From: UBA4732 sp963823075
GTDB lineage: Bacteria > Planctomycetota > Planctomycetia > Gemmatales > Gemmataceae
NCBI GenBank assembly: GCA_963823075.1
Contig: CAWGKE010000023.1
Span: 682,001-746,000 of the forward strand
Length of the DNA: 64,000 bases
Direction: 5' to 3'
The notes beneath the pieces were generated by a model. The model worked only from the letters and a program-made list of their open reading frames with translations, searched no databases and was not told the DNA's origin. Position numbers and translations under genes: made by a program. This document shows positions 52,247 through 60,212 of the stretch, in pieces; within the stretch, counting starts at the first letter, position 1; each line of letters opens with the position of its first letter.

Positions 52247-53128
52247 TCAGTGATCGTCCAGCACGCGGATTGTGGCGATCGATTTGGCCAGATCGTGGTC
52301 GGCGAACGTCCAGACCACCTTCTTGTCGTGCGTCACCTCGAAGGCGTGGACGCCCTTCCCCTCCTGGCCGCGGAGGAAATTCCCCACGATGTAATGGCCG
52401 TTTTTCAGGACTTGCAGGCTGCCCACCCACGTCAGATTCAGCTCCGGGGCGTCCTTGGCGCCGAACTCCCAGACGACCTCGCCGGCCGGCGTCACCTCGA
52501 TCAGCCGCTTCTGCGTGCCGCACGAGATCAGCGTGTTGCCGTTATCCAGCCGGATCGCGTCGCCGCAATTCTCGACGTGGGTGTACTCCCACACGACCTT
52601 GCCGTCGGGGTCGTATTCGCGGATGGCGCCTTCCCCTTCGTGTGCGGCCAGGATGTGGCCGTTGGCGAGCTTGTGGATGCCGCGCACCTGAAGATGATAC
52701 TCCTTCACCGTCGTCGTCATCTTCGTGACGTGGACGACTTCGCCCTTGGGATTGACCTCGACGGCCTGGCAGGGGCCTTGCTCGGCGACCAGCGTGTTCC
52801 CGTTGTCGAGCCGCTGACAGCCCAGGACTTGCGGGCACTTGCTCACGTAAGTCCAGACGGTCTTCTTGTCGCGGTCGATCTCATCGACGCCGGTGGGATC
52901 GCCGCCGTGGGCGAACACCACGTGGCCATCGGGGAGGACCTGGAAGATGACGGCGATGCTGGGGAACTTGTACTCCCACGTCACTTTGCCGTCGGCGTCC
53001 AGCTCGACGAGCCGGTTGGGGCCTTTGCCATACTCGGCGAAAATGATGCGGTGCTTGACGGCGTCCTCCGCGGCGGCCGTCGAGGCGAAACCGAGCAGGA
53101 GGGCGGCCAGGCAAATCGTCCGGCGCAT
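52247..53128 (-). CDS. Secreted beta-propeller protein (PQQ/arylsulfotransferase-like)
   Basis: The 293-residue protein has a signal peptide (T-I-C-L-A-A-L-L-L-G-F-A and a cut near A-A-A-E). About six blade-like repeats follow, with D-x-D-G-K-V-x-W-E-Y and L-x-N-G-N-T-L-I/V. This is a beta-propeller similar to PQQ-type or arylsulfotransferase-type proteins. It has no recognised catalytic set, so carbohydrate binding or a scaffold role outside the cell is as likely as enzyme activity. ATG 53128 lacks a clear SD. Confidence 0.8.
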   Translation of the reverse strand: MRRTICLAALLLGFASTAAAEDAVKHRIIFAEYGKGPNRLVELDADGKVTWEYKFPSIAVIFQVLPDGHVVFAHGGDPTGVDEIDRDKKTVWTYVSKCPQVLGCQRLDNGNTLVAEQGPCQAVEVNPKGEVVHVTKMTTTVKEYHLQVRGIHKLANGHILAAHEGEGAIREYDPDGKVVWEYTHVENCGDAIRLDNGNTLISCGTQKRLIEVTPAGEVVWEFGAKDAPELNLTWVGSLQVLKNGHYIVGNFLRGQEGKGVHAFEVTHDKKVVWTFADHDLAKSIATIRVLDDH

Positions 53129-53227
53129 GGGGAGGTCTCTCTGGGGGTAGGGCCGGGGAAAACGAAACGACGGCATGGAGCATAGCACCTTGCCGTCGTG
53201 CGAGACAGTTTTAATGAGGTGCCCGCG

Positions 53228-53755
53228 CTATTTCTTCCGCGTGTAGGTGATCGTCACCATCTTTTGATCCTTGCCGTCCGCGACGGCGTACATCGTGAAG
53301 ACCATCGTGTCCTTGTCCGTGAATTCGAGGACCGTTTTCATCTTCTGCAGCTTGCCGTCCGTGCCGTACCCCTCGCCGATGAGCGTCTGCGTCTTGCCGT
53401 CCTTGTCGAACCCGCCCTCCATCACCATCAGCGACGGATCCATGGAATCGACCCAGGTGCTGACGTATTTCTTCTTCATGGGGTCGTAGCCGGTCATGCC
53501 GCGGCCTTCAAACTTCTGCCCGCCGAAATCTCCGGTGAAGGTCTCGGTCAGCCAGAAGCCGCCCAGGTCCATCTTGTAGACGGCCGTGCCTTTTGTCTTC
53601 CCGCCCATGTCATCGACCAGGGCGTCCCACTCGCCGACGCACTTCTTGAGCGCTTCGTGTTCCGGGCCGGGCTTGGGCATTTGGGGTTCGTCGGCCCGCG
53701 CGATCATCGACGACGCCAGGACGCAACCGATCAGGGCCAGCAGTCTCGAGCGCAT
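53228..53755 (-). CDS. Secreted DUF1579-family protein
   Basis: GGAGG lies six bases before ATG 53755. The 175-residue protein has a signal peptide cleaved near A-R-A-D. It then has G-E-W-D-A-L-V, F-W-L-T-E-T-F-T-G and F-E-G-R-G-M-T-G-Y-D-P, a lipocalin-like barrel characteristic of DUF1579. These proteins are common in planctomycetes and have no confirmed function; a ligand-binding role is an inference. It is followed on the same strand by the propeller gene. Confidence 0.88.
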   Translation of the reverse strand: MRSRLLALIGCVLASSMIARADEPQMPKPGPEHEALKKCVGEWDALVDDMGGKTKGTAVYKMDLGGFWLTETFTGDFGGQKFEGRGMTGYDPMKKKYVSTWVDSMDPSLMVMEGGFDKDGKTQTLIGEGYGTDGKLQKMKTVLEFTDKDTMVFTMYAVADGKDQKMVTITYTRKK

Positions 53756-53954
53756 GAGGCGCCTCCGTGTAGGGATCGGGCGAAAAACGTGGACAGATGT
53801 ATAAGCCAAACGTGGTTTCCCTGTCAAGCCAATTCGGAGCATTTTCCCCAATCTTCACGCGCCGCCTCTGCGGAGGCTTGACGCAGGGCCGCGCGTCTGC
53901 GACAACCTGCAATACTCGCGTCGAACCGCGATCGCGCCGGAGACCCCGCCGACC

Positions 53955-55985
53955 ATGCCGACCGAAGCCCCGCCGTCCCTGGATAAAGACCAACTGCTGT
54001 CGCTTTACCGGCAAATGGTGCTGATCCGCCGCTGCGAAGAGCGGTTGGCGCGGTCGCACCAGCGCGGTCTGATCCACGGCGCCTGCCACACCTACGTCGG
54101 CCAAGAGGCGGTCGCGGCCGGCGTCTGCGCCCATCTGCGGCCCGACGACGTGGTGTTCAGCACTCACCGCGGCCACGGCCACGCGCTGGCCAAGGGCGTG
54201 CCGCCGCGCGAGCTGATCGCCGAGCTGTACGGCCGCGCCGCCGGCTGCTCCCGCGGCCGGGGCGGCAGCATGCACCTTTTCGCCCCCGAAGTGGGGCTGA
54301 TGGGCACCAGCGGCATCGTGGGGCCGTGCATCCTCCAGGCGGCGGGGGCCGGCTACAGCTTCAAACTCCTGAAGACGGATCACGTCGCCGTCGCCTTCTT
54401 CGGCGACGGGGCCGTCAACAACGGGGCCTTCCACGAAGGCCTCAACCTGGCCGCCATCTGGAAGTTGCCGGTCCTTTTCGTCTGCGAAAACAACCAGTAC
54501 GCCACCGAAGTGCCGTTCGCCTATGCGGCCGGCAATCCCGGCGTGGCGGCGCGCGCGGCCTGCTACGGCCTCCCCGGTGCCGAGGTGGACGGCAACGACG
54601 CGGCGGCGGTCCACGATGCCGCCGGCGAGGCGATCCGCCGTGCCCGCGACGGCGGCGGGCCGACCCTGCTCGAATGCAAGACCTACCGCACCCGGCCGCA
54701 CGCCGAGGGCATGGGCGATTTCACCTATCGCACAAGGGAAGAAGTGGAGGAGTGGAAGGGGCGCGACCCGATCATGCGACTGAGGCGGCGGCTCCTGGAA
54801 GGCGGCGTCGGCGAGGAGGAGCTGAAGGCGGTGGAGGCGGAGATCGAGGCGGAGGTGGAGGAGGCGCACCGCTTCGCCGAGCAGGCGGCGCAGCCGGAAC
54901 CGGCGACGGCGGTGACGCATGTGTATGCCGAGGCGCAACGGCCCGCGCCCGGTGGGACAGGCGTCTCGCCTGTCCGGACAGGCGAGACGCCTGTCCCACT
55001 GTCTGGCGGGCGCGAGATCAGTTTCATGCAGGCCACGCTGGAGGCGCTGTCGTCCGCGATGGCCGAAGACCCGACGATCTTCGTCCTCGGCGAGGGCATC
55101 GGCAAGCGCGGCGGCAACTTCCGCTCCACCGCCGGCCTCTACGAGCTGTACGGTCCCGAGCGGCTGTGCGACACGCCGATCAGTGAGCGCGGCTTCGTCG
55201 GCCTCGGCTGCGGCGCCGCTATGACGGGGACGCGGCCCGTCGTCGATTTCATGTTCGCCGACTTCGTTCTCGACTCCGTTGGTGAGATCATTAACCAGAT
55301 CGCCAAAATGCAATACATGAGCAGCGGACGCCTCAAGATGCCGATCCTGCTGCGCGGCTGCGTCGGCATCGGCCATTCCGCGGCCACTCACCATTCCGGC
55401 AACTACTACCCGATGTACGCCCACTTTCCGGGGCTGCGCGTGGTCGTGCCGTCCACGCCCTATGACGCCAAGGGGCTGCTCGCCAGGGCGCTCCGATGCG
55501 ACGACCCGGTGATTTTCCTTGAACATCGAGAGGTTTTGGGCATGAAAGGCCCCGTACCCGCGGGGGACTATGAGATTGACTTCGGCCGGGCGGCCGTGGC
55601 GCGCGAGGGCCGCGACGTGACGGTCGTCGCCCTCGCCCTGATGGTGCATCACACACTCAAGGCGTGCGAGATGCTGGAAAAGGAAGGCGTGTCCGTGGAG
55701 TTGATCGACCCGCGCACCGTGGCGCCGCTGGACGTGGATGCGATCGCGCAGTCGGTGGCGAAGACGGGCCGGCTGCTGATCGTGGACGAGGCGTTCGCCC
55801 CGTTCGGCGTCGGGGCGGAGATCGCCGCGCAGCTGGCCGACCGCGGTTTCGACGACCTGGACGCGCCGATCCGCCGGCTGAACGGCCTCCACACGCCGAC
55901 GCCGTACAGCCCGCCGCTGGAGGCGGCCGTCGTCCCAAACACGGCGCGGATCGCCCAGGCGATCCGCGATCTCGTCGCCGAGTGA
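53955..55985 (+). CDS. 2-oxoacid dehydrogenase E1 alpha-beta fusion (pyruvate/acetoin type)
   Basis: The 676-residue protein joins both E1 subunits. Residues about 1-330 are E1 alpha: T-Y-V-G-Q-E-A-V, G-R-G-G-S-M-H-L-F and the ThDP motif G-D-G-A-V-N-N-G-A-F-H-E-G ending E-N-N. Residues about 360-676 are E1 beta, with M-A-E-D-P, D-T-P-I-S-E-R-G-F and T-H-H-S-G-N-Y-Y. The linker contains an in-frame palindrome-encoded segment (54952-54999). The enzyme decarboxylates a 2-oxoacid (or acetoin) and passes the acyl group to the E2 lipoyl domain encoded 10 bp downstream. Fused E1 genes are less common than split alpha/beta genes. No E3 gene is nearby. Confidence 0.92.
   Translation: MPTEAPPSLDKDQLLSLYRQMVLIRRCEERLARSHQRGLIHGACHTYVGQEAVAAGVCAHLRPDDVVFSTHRGHGHALAKGVPPRELIAELYGRAAGCSRGRGGSMHLFAPEVGLMGTSGIVGPCILQAAGAGYSFKLLKTDHVAVAFFGDGAVNNGAFHEGLNLAAIWKLPVLFVCENNQYATEVPFAYAAGNPGVAARAACYGLPGAEVDGNDAAAVHDAAGEAIRRARDGGGPTLLECKTYRTRPHAEGMGDFTYRTREEVEEWKGRDPIMRLRRRLLEGGVGEEELKAVEAEIEAEVEEAHRFAEQAAQPEPATAVTHVYAEAQRPAPGGTGVSPVRTGETPVPLSGGREISFMQATLEALSSAMAEDPTIFVLGEGIGKRGGNFRSTAGLYELYGPERLCDTPISERGFVGLGCGAAMTGTRPVVDFMFADFVLDSVGEIINQIAKMQYMSSGRLKMPILLRGCVGIGHSAATHHSGNYYPMYAHFPGLRVVVPSTPYDAKGLLARALRCDDPVIFLEHREVLGMKGPVPAGDYEIDFGRAAVAREGRDVTVVALALMVHHTLKACEMLEKEGVSVELIDPRTVAPLDVDAIAQSVAKTGRLLIVDEAFAPFGVGAEIAAQLADRGFDDLDAPIRRLNGLHTPTPYSPPLEAAVVPNTARIAQAIRDLVAE
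54952..54999. repeat. 48-bp perfect palindrome, in frame in the E1 linker
   Basis: Two exact complementary 24-base halves starting GTGGGACAGGCGTCTCGCCT, with each half also able to fold (GGACAGGCG-TCT-CGCCTGTCC). In the E1 frame it encodes G-V-S-P-V-R-T-G-E-T-P-V-P between the alpha and beta domains without a stop or shift (48 bp is divisible by three). Confidence 0.92.
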
Positions 55986-55995
55986 GGGCAGAATC

Positions 55996-57172
55996 ATGGC
56001 CGTCGCAATCACGGTTCCGCGCCTCGGCTGGAACATGGAAGAAGGGACCTTCGTGGGCTGGCTCAAGAAAGAGGGCGAAGAGGTCCGTCCGGGCGACGCC
56101 CTGTTTACGCTCGAAGGCGAAAAGGCCACGGAAGATATTGAATGTCTTGAAAAGGGCGTGCTGCACATCCCGCCCGCTAGTCCCCACCCGGGCGAGAGGG
56201 TCGCGGTCGGGGCGGTGATCGGCTACCTCACGCAGCCCGGCGAGGCAACCCCGGTTGGAGGAGCGGCGCCGCCGGCGGGACGCGAGGCCGCCGTCATGTC
56301 CACGCCCGCGCCGCCGCAGGACGCCGATCCGCCGCCGGCCCGCGGCGGTCCCGCCGCCTCCCCGCGCGCCGCGCGCAGCGCGCGAGTTGGGCGTCGATTG
56401 GACGCAAGTCCGCGGCGGTGGACGCACCGGCCGCATCCGTGAGCGGGACGTGCGGGCCGCCGCGAAGCATACGGCGATCCCGAAAGGAGCTGGAATTGCG
56501 ATCAGCCCCGTGCGCCGGACGATCGCCGAGCGCATGACGACCAGCCTGCGTTCCACGGCGCCTGTTACCCTCACGACCACGGCCGACGCCACGAACCTCG
56601 TCAACCTGCGGAATCAATTCAAGGCCGTCGCCCACGCCGACGAGGCCGCGCCCGGCTGCACCGATTTTTTCGTGAAGCTCGTCGCCGCCGCCTTGCAACG
56701 CCATCCGGCGTTGAGCGCCCGCTGGACGGGCGAGGCGATCGTCCCGGCCGCGAGCATCGACATCGGCGTCGCCGTGGATACGGACGCGGGGCTGTTCGTC
56801 CCGGTGGTCCGCGACGCGCCGGCCCTGAGCCTGCGACAGACGGCGGCCCGCACGCGCGACCTGGCCGAACGAGCGAGGCGCGGAGCGCTGAAGGCGGCGG
56901 AGATGGACGGCGGCGCGTTCACCATCACGAACCTGGGGACGTTCGACGTGGACGCCTTCACTCCGATCATTCACTATCCGCAATGCGCTATTCTCGGCGT
57001 GGGCCGCATTCAGCGCCGCCCGGCGGCCGTGGCGGATCGGATCGCGCTCCGTGATCAGGTGACGCTGAGCTTGACCTTCGACCACCGCATCGTGGACGGC
57101 GCACCGGCGGCGCGATTCCTGCAAACGCTGTCGCAATATGTGGAGAACCCGGGTCCGATATTAATGCCGTGA
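55996..57172 (+). CDS. 2-oxoacid dehydrogenase E2 (lipoyl acyltransferase), frameshifted
   Basis: This gene starts 10 bp after E1. A lipoyl domain spans residues about 1-80, with E-G-E-K-A-T as lipoyl-lysine site. A Pro/Ala-rich linker follows. The frame shifts near 56380, and a peripheral subunit-binding domain (A-R-E-L-G-V-D-W, G-G-R-T-G-R-I) and the catalytic domain follow. D-H-R-I-V-D-G near the C-terminus contains the active-site His and Asp. The assembled protein is about 390 residues, within the E2 range. It transfers the acyl group to CoA. The frameshift lies in a CGCG-rich run and is probably an error. The E3 partner is elsewhere. Confidence 0.88.
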
Positions 57173-57176
57173 CCTG

Positions 57177-57243
57177 GGCGAGCGGCGCGGCGTCAGCCCG
57201 CCGGTGGAAGGTTCACCGGCGGGCTGACGCCGCGCCGCTCGCC
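57177..57243. repeat. 67-bp palindromic element between E2 and SDR genes
   Basis: Perfect 30-bp arms starting GGCGAGCGGCGCGGCGTCAG surround a seven-base centre. It begins four bases after the E2 stop and ends 25 bases before the SDR start. It shares its 10-bp ends with 30605-30636. It could reduce read-through into the SDR gene. Confidence 0.9.
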
Positions 57244-57268
57244 AGCGTGCGTTCCGGGAGGATCGATC

Positions 57269-58051
57269 GTGAAATGCGACTTGACGGGAAAAGTCAGCCT
57301 CATCACGGGGGCCGCGCGAGGCATCGGCCAGGCCGTCGCCGACCGCTTCGCCGCCAACGGCAGCCGCGTCGTCTATACCGACGTGGACGCCTCCGGGGCG
57401 GAAGCGGCGGCGGCGCGCACGCCCGGCGCCCTCGGTCTGCGGATGGACGTCACCCGGCCCGATGAGGTGAGCACCGTCGTGGAGCGGGTGGTTGCGGAGT
57501 GCGGCCGACTCGACGTGCTGGTCAACAACGCCGGCGTCAACACGCTTAGCAACCGCGTCACCATCGACCAGTTCCCGCGCGAGGAGTGGGACCGCATCCT
57601 GGCCGTGGACCTGACGGGCCTGTACGAGGTCAGCCGGGCGGCGGCCCGCGTCATGGTCGCGCAGAAGTCGGGCCGCATCATCAACATCGCGTCGATCGCG
57701 GGATTGGTGCCGCTGCGCCTGCAATGCGCCTTCACGGCCGCCAAGGCCGGCGTGGTCAACCTGACGCGGGCCATGGCCCTGGAGTTGGGGCCGCACGGCA
57801 TCCTCGTCAACGGCGTCGCCCCCGGCTCCACGCTCACGGAGGGCACGCGGCGACTGTTCTACGGCGAAGACGGCTCCTTCCGCCATGCCGTGCAGCGAAT
57901 GCTCGACCACGTCCCGCTCGGCCGGCCGGCCGAGGTCGAGGAGATCGCCGTCGCGGTCCTGTTCCTGGCCGACCCCGAAAACAGCTACACCCACGGCCAC
58001 ATTCTTACGGTGGACGGCGGCTGGACGGCCGGCTACGCGCGGGATTTTTAG
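57269..58051 (+). CDS. Short-chain dehydrogenase/reductase with Phe at the catalytic Tyr position
   Basis: GTG 57269 has GGGAGG seven bases upstream. The 260-residue protein has the classical SDR motifs T-G-A-A-R-G-I-G near residue 14, N-N-A-G and N-I-A-S with the catalytic Ser. The Y-x3-K pair is replaced by F-T-A-A-K, so the general acid/base Tyr is Phe, while the Lys stays. The C-terminal D-G-G-W-T ending is normal. Codon 57730s reads TTC. The enzyme may be inactive, use another residue, or catalyse a different step. It follows the E1/E2 genes, so a role with a 2-oxoacid or acetoin product is possible. Confidence 0.9.
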   Translation: MKCDLTGKVSLITGAARGIGQAVADRFAANGSRVVYTDVDASGAEAAAARTPGALGLRMDVTRPDEVSTVVERVVAECGRLDVLVNNAGVNTLSNRVTIDQFPREEWDRILAVDLTGLYEVSRAAARVMVAQKSGRIINIASIAGLVPLRLQCAFTAAKAGVVNLTRAMALELGPHGILVNGVAPGSTLTEGTRRLFYGEDGSFRHAVQRMLDHVPLGRPAEVEEIAVAVLFLADPENSYTHGHILTVDGGWTAGYARDF

Positions 58052-58239
58052 CGTTGTCGGACGCGCTGCCGGGCCGAGGCGGCCCGCCCTAACTTGCGAA
58101 AATCCAACGATTCCGCCGTCTTTTCGCTGCACGGCGCCGCCGCCCTCTGGTATGCTTCCTATGCTTTGGGCAAGGCCGGCGCGCCGGGCCGCTGATGCGT
58201 CCGCGGCCGCCTGCCCGATTATTATGAAGGAGGTCCTTT

Positions 58240-58662
58240 ATGGCGGATTGGAAAAAGCTGGCGATCTCGACGCTCCTGGCCGACGGCAAGATCGACGACG
58301 ACGAGGTGCGGGCCTTGAAGAAGGAACTGTGGGAGGACGGCAAGATCGACGACGAAGAGGTGCAGTTCCTGATTAAGCTGCGCAACCAGGCCCAGAAGAA
58401 GGCCAAGGCGAAGAAGGAAGAGGTCAACCCGAAGTTCACGGCCCTGTTCTTCCAGGCGATCGAGCAGAACGTCCTCAAGGACGGGACCATCGACGCCTCG
58501 GAAGCGGGCTGGCTGCGCGAGATGCTGTTCGCGGACGGCAAAATCGACGACGACGAGAAGAAGTTTCTGAACAAGATCAAGAAAGGGGCCAAATCGACCA
58601 GCCCGCAATTCAACCGGCTGTACGAGGAGTGCATGTCGCGGGGCGGGTCCAAGAAGAAGTGA
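58240..58662 (+). CDS. Small helical protein with four DGK-I-D-D-x-E repeats (TerB-like)
   Basis: A strong AAGGAGG lies seven bases before the ATG. The 140-residue protein contains four A/E-D-G-K/T-I-D-D/A-x-E units, near residues 14, 31, 80 and 97. Between them are charged Lys/Glu helices. The repeat resembles the metal-linked motif of TerB-like (tellurite resistance) helical proteins and not an EF-hand loop, since the first two loop acids are missing. It ends in G-G-S-K-K-K. Probably cytoplasmic and well expressed; function unknown. Confidence 0.78.
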   Translation: MADWKKLAISTLLADGKIDDDEVRALKKELWEDGKIDDEEVQFLIKLRNQAQKKAKAKKEEVNPKFTALFFQAIEQNVLKDGTIDASEAGWLREMLFADGKIDDDEKKFLNKIKKGAKSTSPQFNRLYEECMSRGGSKKK

Positions 58663-58733
58663 GCGCGGCGAGGCGCGGGACGGCCCCGACGAACGCACCC
58701 CTGAGGGCGCGGGCAGTAATAAGGTCGTCAACC

Positions 58734-58794
58734 GCAGTAGGACGGATTTTCAATCCGGCCATCCGGACTCGGACGGATTGAAAATCCATCCTGC
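58734..58794. repeat. Nested inverted repeat between two small genes
   Basis: Arms of about 22 bp, GGACGGATTTTCAATCCG and its near-complement, flank a 14-base centre. Each arm contains GGATT and AATCC around three bases. It ends 11 bp from the lipoprotein stop, on that gene's 3' side. Confidence 0.8.
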
Positions 58795-58805
58795 AAATCT
58801 TCCGG

Positions 58806-58958
58806 TCATTTGAACTGCGAGAAGTCGTCTTTCATTTGCATGTTGTCTCCGCGCACGTCTTTCCAGAACTCGTCCCACTGGGCCTTGCTCCCCTCGGAAG
58901 CGCAGCCGGCGCAGGCGAGCGCGAACAGGGCGCACAGCAGCACGCAGAGACGCCTCAT
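58806..58958 (-). CDS. Small lipoprotein
   Basis: The 50-residue protein has a signal peptide with a lipobox, A-L-A-C-A-G-C, whose second Cys (position 19) would be lipidated. The short mature part, about 32 residues, is charged and helical with W-D-E-F-W-K-D-V. GAGG lies just before the ATG, at close range. Tiny lipoproteins of this kind are common in planctomycetes and are of unknown role. Confidence 0.65.
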   Translation of the reverse strand: MRRLCVLLCALFALACAGCASEGSKAQWDEFWKDVRGDNMQMKDDFSQFK

Positions 58959-59303
58959 GGCCTCGGCCCCCGATCGGAATGGACGGAATGATTCCGACCG
59001 GGCTATAGCGGGTCGGGCCGGCCGATGCAACCGGAGTTTGGCGAGCGACCGCTCGTCTTGGCGCCGCGCCCGGCGTCTTTCATGCGATTTACATCCGTTG
59101 ATAAGTGGATGCGGGCCGCTTCCTGTGGTATGCTACGCTGGTCTATCGCGACGACGGTTCGCCGCCCCGGGCTTGGCCCGGGAGAAAGGCCCCATCGCCA
59201 GGAAGCGGTTTCCCCCTCTCCCGCCCCAGGCGCGCCGGCAGTCTCCCCATCGACGATTGTTTCGCCCCGACCATACAACCTCCCGTCCGTCCAGGAGCCG
59301 GGG

Positions 59304-59684
59304 ATGAGCCAGCCTCTTCGCATTTTGATCTGCGACGACAACGTGGACGGCGCCCGCAGCATGGCCCTTTGGTTGGAGATGGAGGGCCATGAGGTGCGGT
59401 CGGCCCACACCGGCCCGGCCGCGCTGGAGGCGGCGCGCGAGCAACCGCCCGACGTGGTGCTGATGGACCTGGGGCTGGGCAGCCACATGGACGGCGTGGA
59501 GACCGTCCGGCAAATGCGGCGCGATCTCGGTCTGACCGACGCGCTCATCGTGGCCGTCACCGGCTCCGGCGCGGACGACGATCGCCGGCGGACGACCGAG
59601 GCCGGCTTCGACCTGCATCTGGTCAAGCCGGTGGAGGCGGAAGTGATCCTGGACGTGCTGCGCGGGGCGAAGCGTCGGCCGTGA
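59304..59684 (+). CDS. Single-domain response regulator (receiver)
   Basis: CAGGAG lies before ATG 59304. The 126-residue protein is a complete receiver: acidic I-C-D-D-N at residues 8-12, the phosphorylation Asp in V-L-M-D-L-G near residue 55, Thr in V-A-V-T-G and Lys in L-V-K-P. No output domain follows. It would act by protein contacts or as a phosphate shuttle. No histidine kinase gene lies beside it. Its 3' end overlaps the convergent membrane protein by 62 bp. Confidence 0.93.
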   Translation: MSQPLRILICDDNVDGARSMALWLEMEGHEVRSAHTGPAALEAAREQPPDVVLMDLGLGSHMDGVETVRQMRRDLGLTDALIVAVTGSGADDDRRRTTEAGFDLHLVKPVEAEVILDVLRGAKRRP

Positions 59685-60084
59685 CCGGGCGCGTCCACAG
59701 GAACACCGTGAACAGCGGCGGCCAGACCGCGTCGTGCATCAGCAATACTATCAGCGCGCCCCCGGACGCCGGCATTCGCCCCGATCCCAGCAGCCACAGC
59801 CACACGCCGGACGACAGCAGCCGCCCGGCCAGCGGATACAGCGCCAACCCGGCGAAACCGGGCCGGAAAGCAGCGAGGATCAGGCAGGGGGCGTGCGTCA
59901 GGAACAGCACGCCGAGCGCGCGGCACAACAGCACGCGGTCGCCGCTCACTGGATACTGCAACAGGCCGAAGAGATTGTCCGGACGCAGTACGGCCCAGGC
60001 GCCCGTGGCGGCCGAGTCGAGGGCGGCCAGGACGAGCAGTCCCTGCCACAGGGGCGACGGCCGATTCGTTTGCGCCGGAAGCAT
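59623..60084 (-). CDS. Four-helix membrane protein, unknown function
   Basis: The 153-residue protein has four hydrophobic helices (around residues 13-35, 50-72, 77-97 and 107-128) and a Pro-rich C-terminal tail. H-D-A-V-W-P-P-L-F-T in the last helix contains a conserved-looking His/Asp/Trp set. No family was recognised. The 3' end overlaps the receiver gene by 62 bp, so the last 20 codons may be wrong or the overlap may be real. Confidence 0.6.
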   Translation of the reverse strand: MLPAQTNRPSPLWQGLLVLAALDSAATGAWAVLRPDNLFGLLQYPVSGDRVLLCRALGVLFLTHAPCLILAAFRPGFAGLALYPLAGRLLSSGVWLWLLGSGRMPASGGALIVLLMHDAVWPPLFTVFLWTRPVTADASPRAARPGSLPPPPA

Positions 60085-60138
60085 GCACTTTTCTCTTTTT
60101 TATCGTGACAACCGACCCTCCTCATTGTACAAAGAGAA

Positions 60139-60168
60139 CCGGCCCCGGATCTCGCACTCCGGGGCCGG
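60139..60168 (-). terminator. Probable terminator after the EF-hand gene
   Basis: On the minus strand CCGGCCCCGGA pairs with TCCGGGGCCGG over an eight-base loop, followed by TTCTCTTT. It lies 45 bp after the EF-hand stop. A 12-bp outer inverted repeat (CGACCCTCCTCA at 60114-60125 and its complement at 60186-60197) frames it. Confidence 0.6.
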
Positions 60169-60212
60169 CGGGGGAAGTGAGGAAGTGAGGAGGGTCGTTG
60201 CAATACCAGCGC

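Noticed and set aside
58240..58662. EF-hand calcium-binding protein
   Set aside because: The D-G-K-I-D-D motif lacks the acidic residues at the first and third loop positions needed for an EF-hand; TerB-like is closer.
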